Below are positions 13,316 through 13,744 of a stretch of 13,744 nucleotides of DNA, piece by piece (the stretch's first letter is position 1; each line of letters starts with the position of its first letter). Source of the DNA: Deltaproteobacteria bacterium (lineage in GTDB: Bacteria; Desulfobacterota_B; Binatia; UBA9968). The translations under genes and the position numbers were made by a program. A model generated the notes under the pieces. That model saw nothing but the letters and a program-made list of their open reading frames with translations, was not told where the DNA came from and did not search any database. The stretch is from the NCBI GenBank assembly GCA_005879255.1, contig VBKY01000218.1:8251-21994 (forward strand). The letters are read 5' to 3'.

Positions 13316-13744
13316 ATGAACAACCGCATGATCGTTATCGGCGCCGGTCCAATCGGCGGTATCATCGGCGGCCGGCTCGCGCGCGCCGGTCACGACATCA
13401 CGTTTGTCGATATTGACAAAGAACACGTTGCCGCCATCCGCGAGAAAGGCTTGCAAGTCGACGTGCCCGATGGTTCTTTCAATGTCAGAGTCAACATTGT
13501 TTATCCCAGCGAAATTCAGGGCAAATTCGACATTGGTTTCATCGCTGTGCGTTCGAACTACACACCTGATGCACTCCACACCGCGATGCCGCATCTTGCC
13601 GAGAATGGTTTACTTGTATCCATGCAAAACGGCATCAATCCACCATTGCTCCAGGACCGGGTCGGGCCTGATCGCACCGTGGGTATGGCGATTCGCATGG
13701 GTAGCCGGAAAGTCGCGCCAGGACATTTGCACACGACCACCCGC
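13316..13744 (+). CDS. Ketopantoate-reductase-like protein (PanE/ApbA family), 5' part
   Basis: The first 143 codons of a reductase; the gene runs past the window edge. The start ATG has AGGAGG four bases before it. The N-terminal Rossmann domain is clear: MIVIGAGPIGGIIGGRLARAG (from residue 5) with the GxGxxG loop, FVDIDKEHVAAI (30-41), FDIGFIAVRSNYT (71-83), and VSMQNGIN (101-108) with the family Asn in NG. Two details differ from biosynthetic PanE: Asp at the end of strand 2 (D32), which usually favours NADH over NADPH, and R79 where PanE has the cofactor-near Lys (K72 in E. coli). The catalytic Lys and Glu of the C-terminal domain lie outside the window. It may act on another 2-keto acid rather than ketopantoate. 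Likely transcribed from the promoter at 13253-13281. Confidence 0.88.
   Translation, partial: MNNRMIVIGAGPIGGIIGGRLARAGHDITFVDIDKEHVAAIREKGLQVDVPDGSFNVRVNIVYPSEIQGKFDIGFIAVRSNYTPDALHTAMPHLAENGLLVSMQNGINPPLLQDRVGPDRTVGMAIRMGSRKVAPGHLHTTTR

Overview
The window is a moderately GC-rich piece of bacterial chromosome with tightly packed genes and clear GGAG-type ribosome binding sites. It has three periplasmic NMT1/SsuA-type binding proteins, a hydantoinase B gene, two creatinase-fold genes, a MamK-like actin gene and a REP/RAYT module. This mix fits an uncultured soil or subsurface lineage of the Deltaproteobacteria, Tectomicrobia, Binatia or Rokubacteria kind. That placement is inferred from gene content only; there is no rRNA or marker gene to settle it.

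Layout, left to right. (1) 64-2842, minus strand: a probable operon reading binding protein, secreted OB-like (DUF5666-like) protein, binding protein, with a plausible promoter at 2865-2893. (2) 2982-5453, minus strand: a membrane-anchored N-acetylmuramoyl-L-alanine amidase, a MamK-like actin ATPase 3 bases after it, and a small one-helix membrane protein. This is the most unusual block, because it joins a filament protein to a wall hydrolase without any magnetosome gene in view. (3) 5646-6623, plus strand: a divergent ornithine cyclodeaminase/mu-crystallin family protein. (4) 6643-11405, minus strand: a probable operon reading nitroreductase (broken by a frameshift), hydantoinase B, and two creatinase-fold (M24) proteins that have lost most of the metal ligands of M24 peptidases. 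A 9-base tandem repeat separates the last two. (5) 11448-12101: a RAYT (Y1 HUH transposase) gene flanked by two REP hairpins, with a third REP-like sequence inside its own reading frame. (6) 12117-13094, minus strand: a third binding protein; its orientation suggests it may once have led block 4 before the RAYT unit arrived. (7) 13169-13744: another REP-like palindrome, a good plus-strand promoter, and the 5' part of a ketopantoate-reductase-like gene that runs off the window.

Blocks 1, 4 and 6 look like uptake and catabolism of small organic nitrogen compounds: binding proteins capture the ligand, and amide or C-N bond enzymes process it. No permease, ATPase or HyuA subunit is present, and the substrate cannot be read from the sequence. 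Block 2 looks like an independent cell-envelope or cytoskeleton unit.
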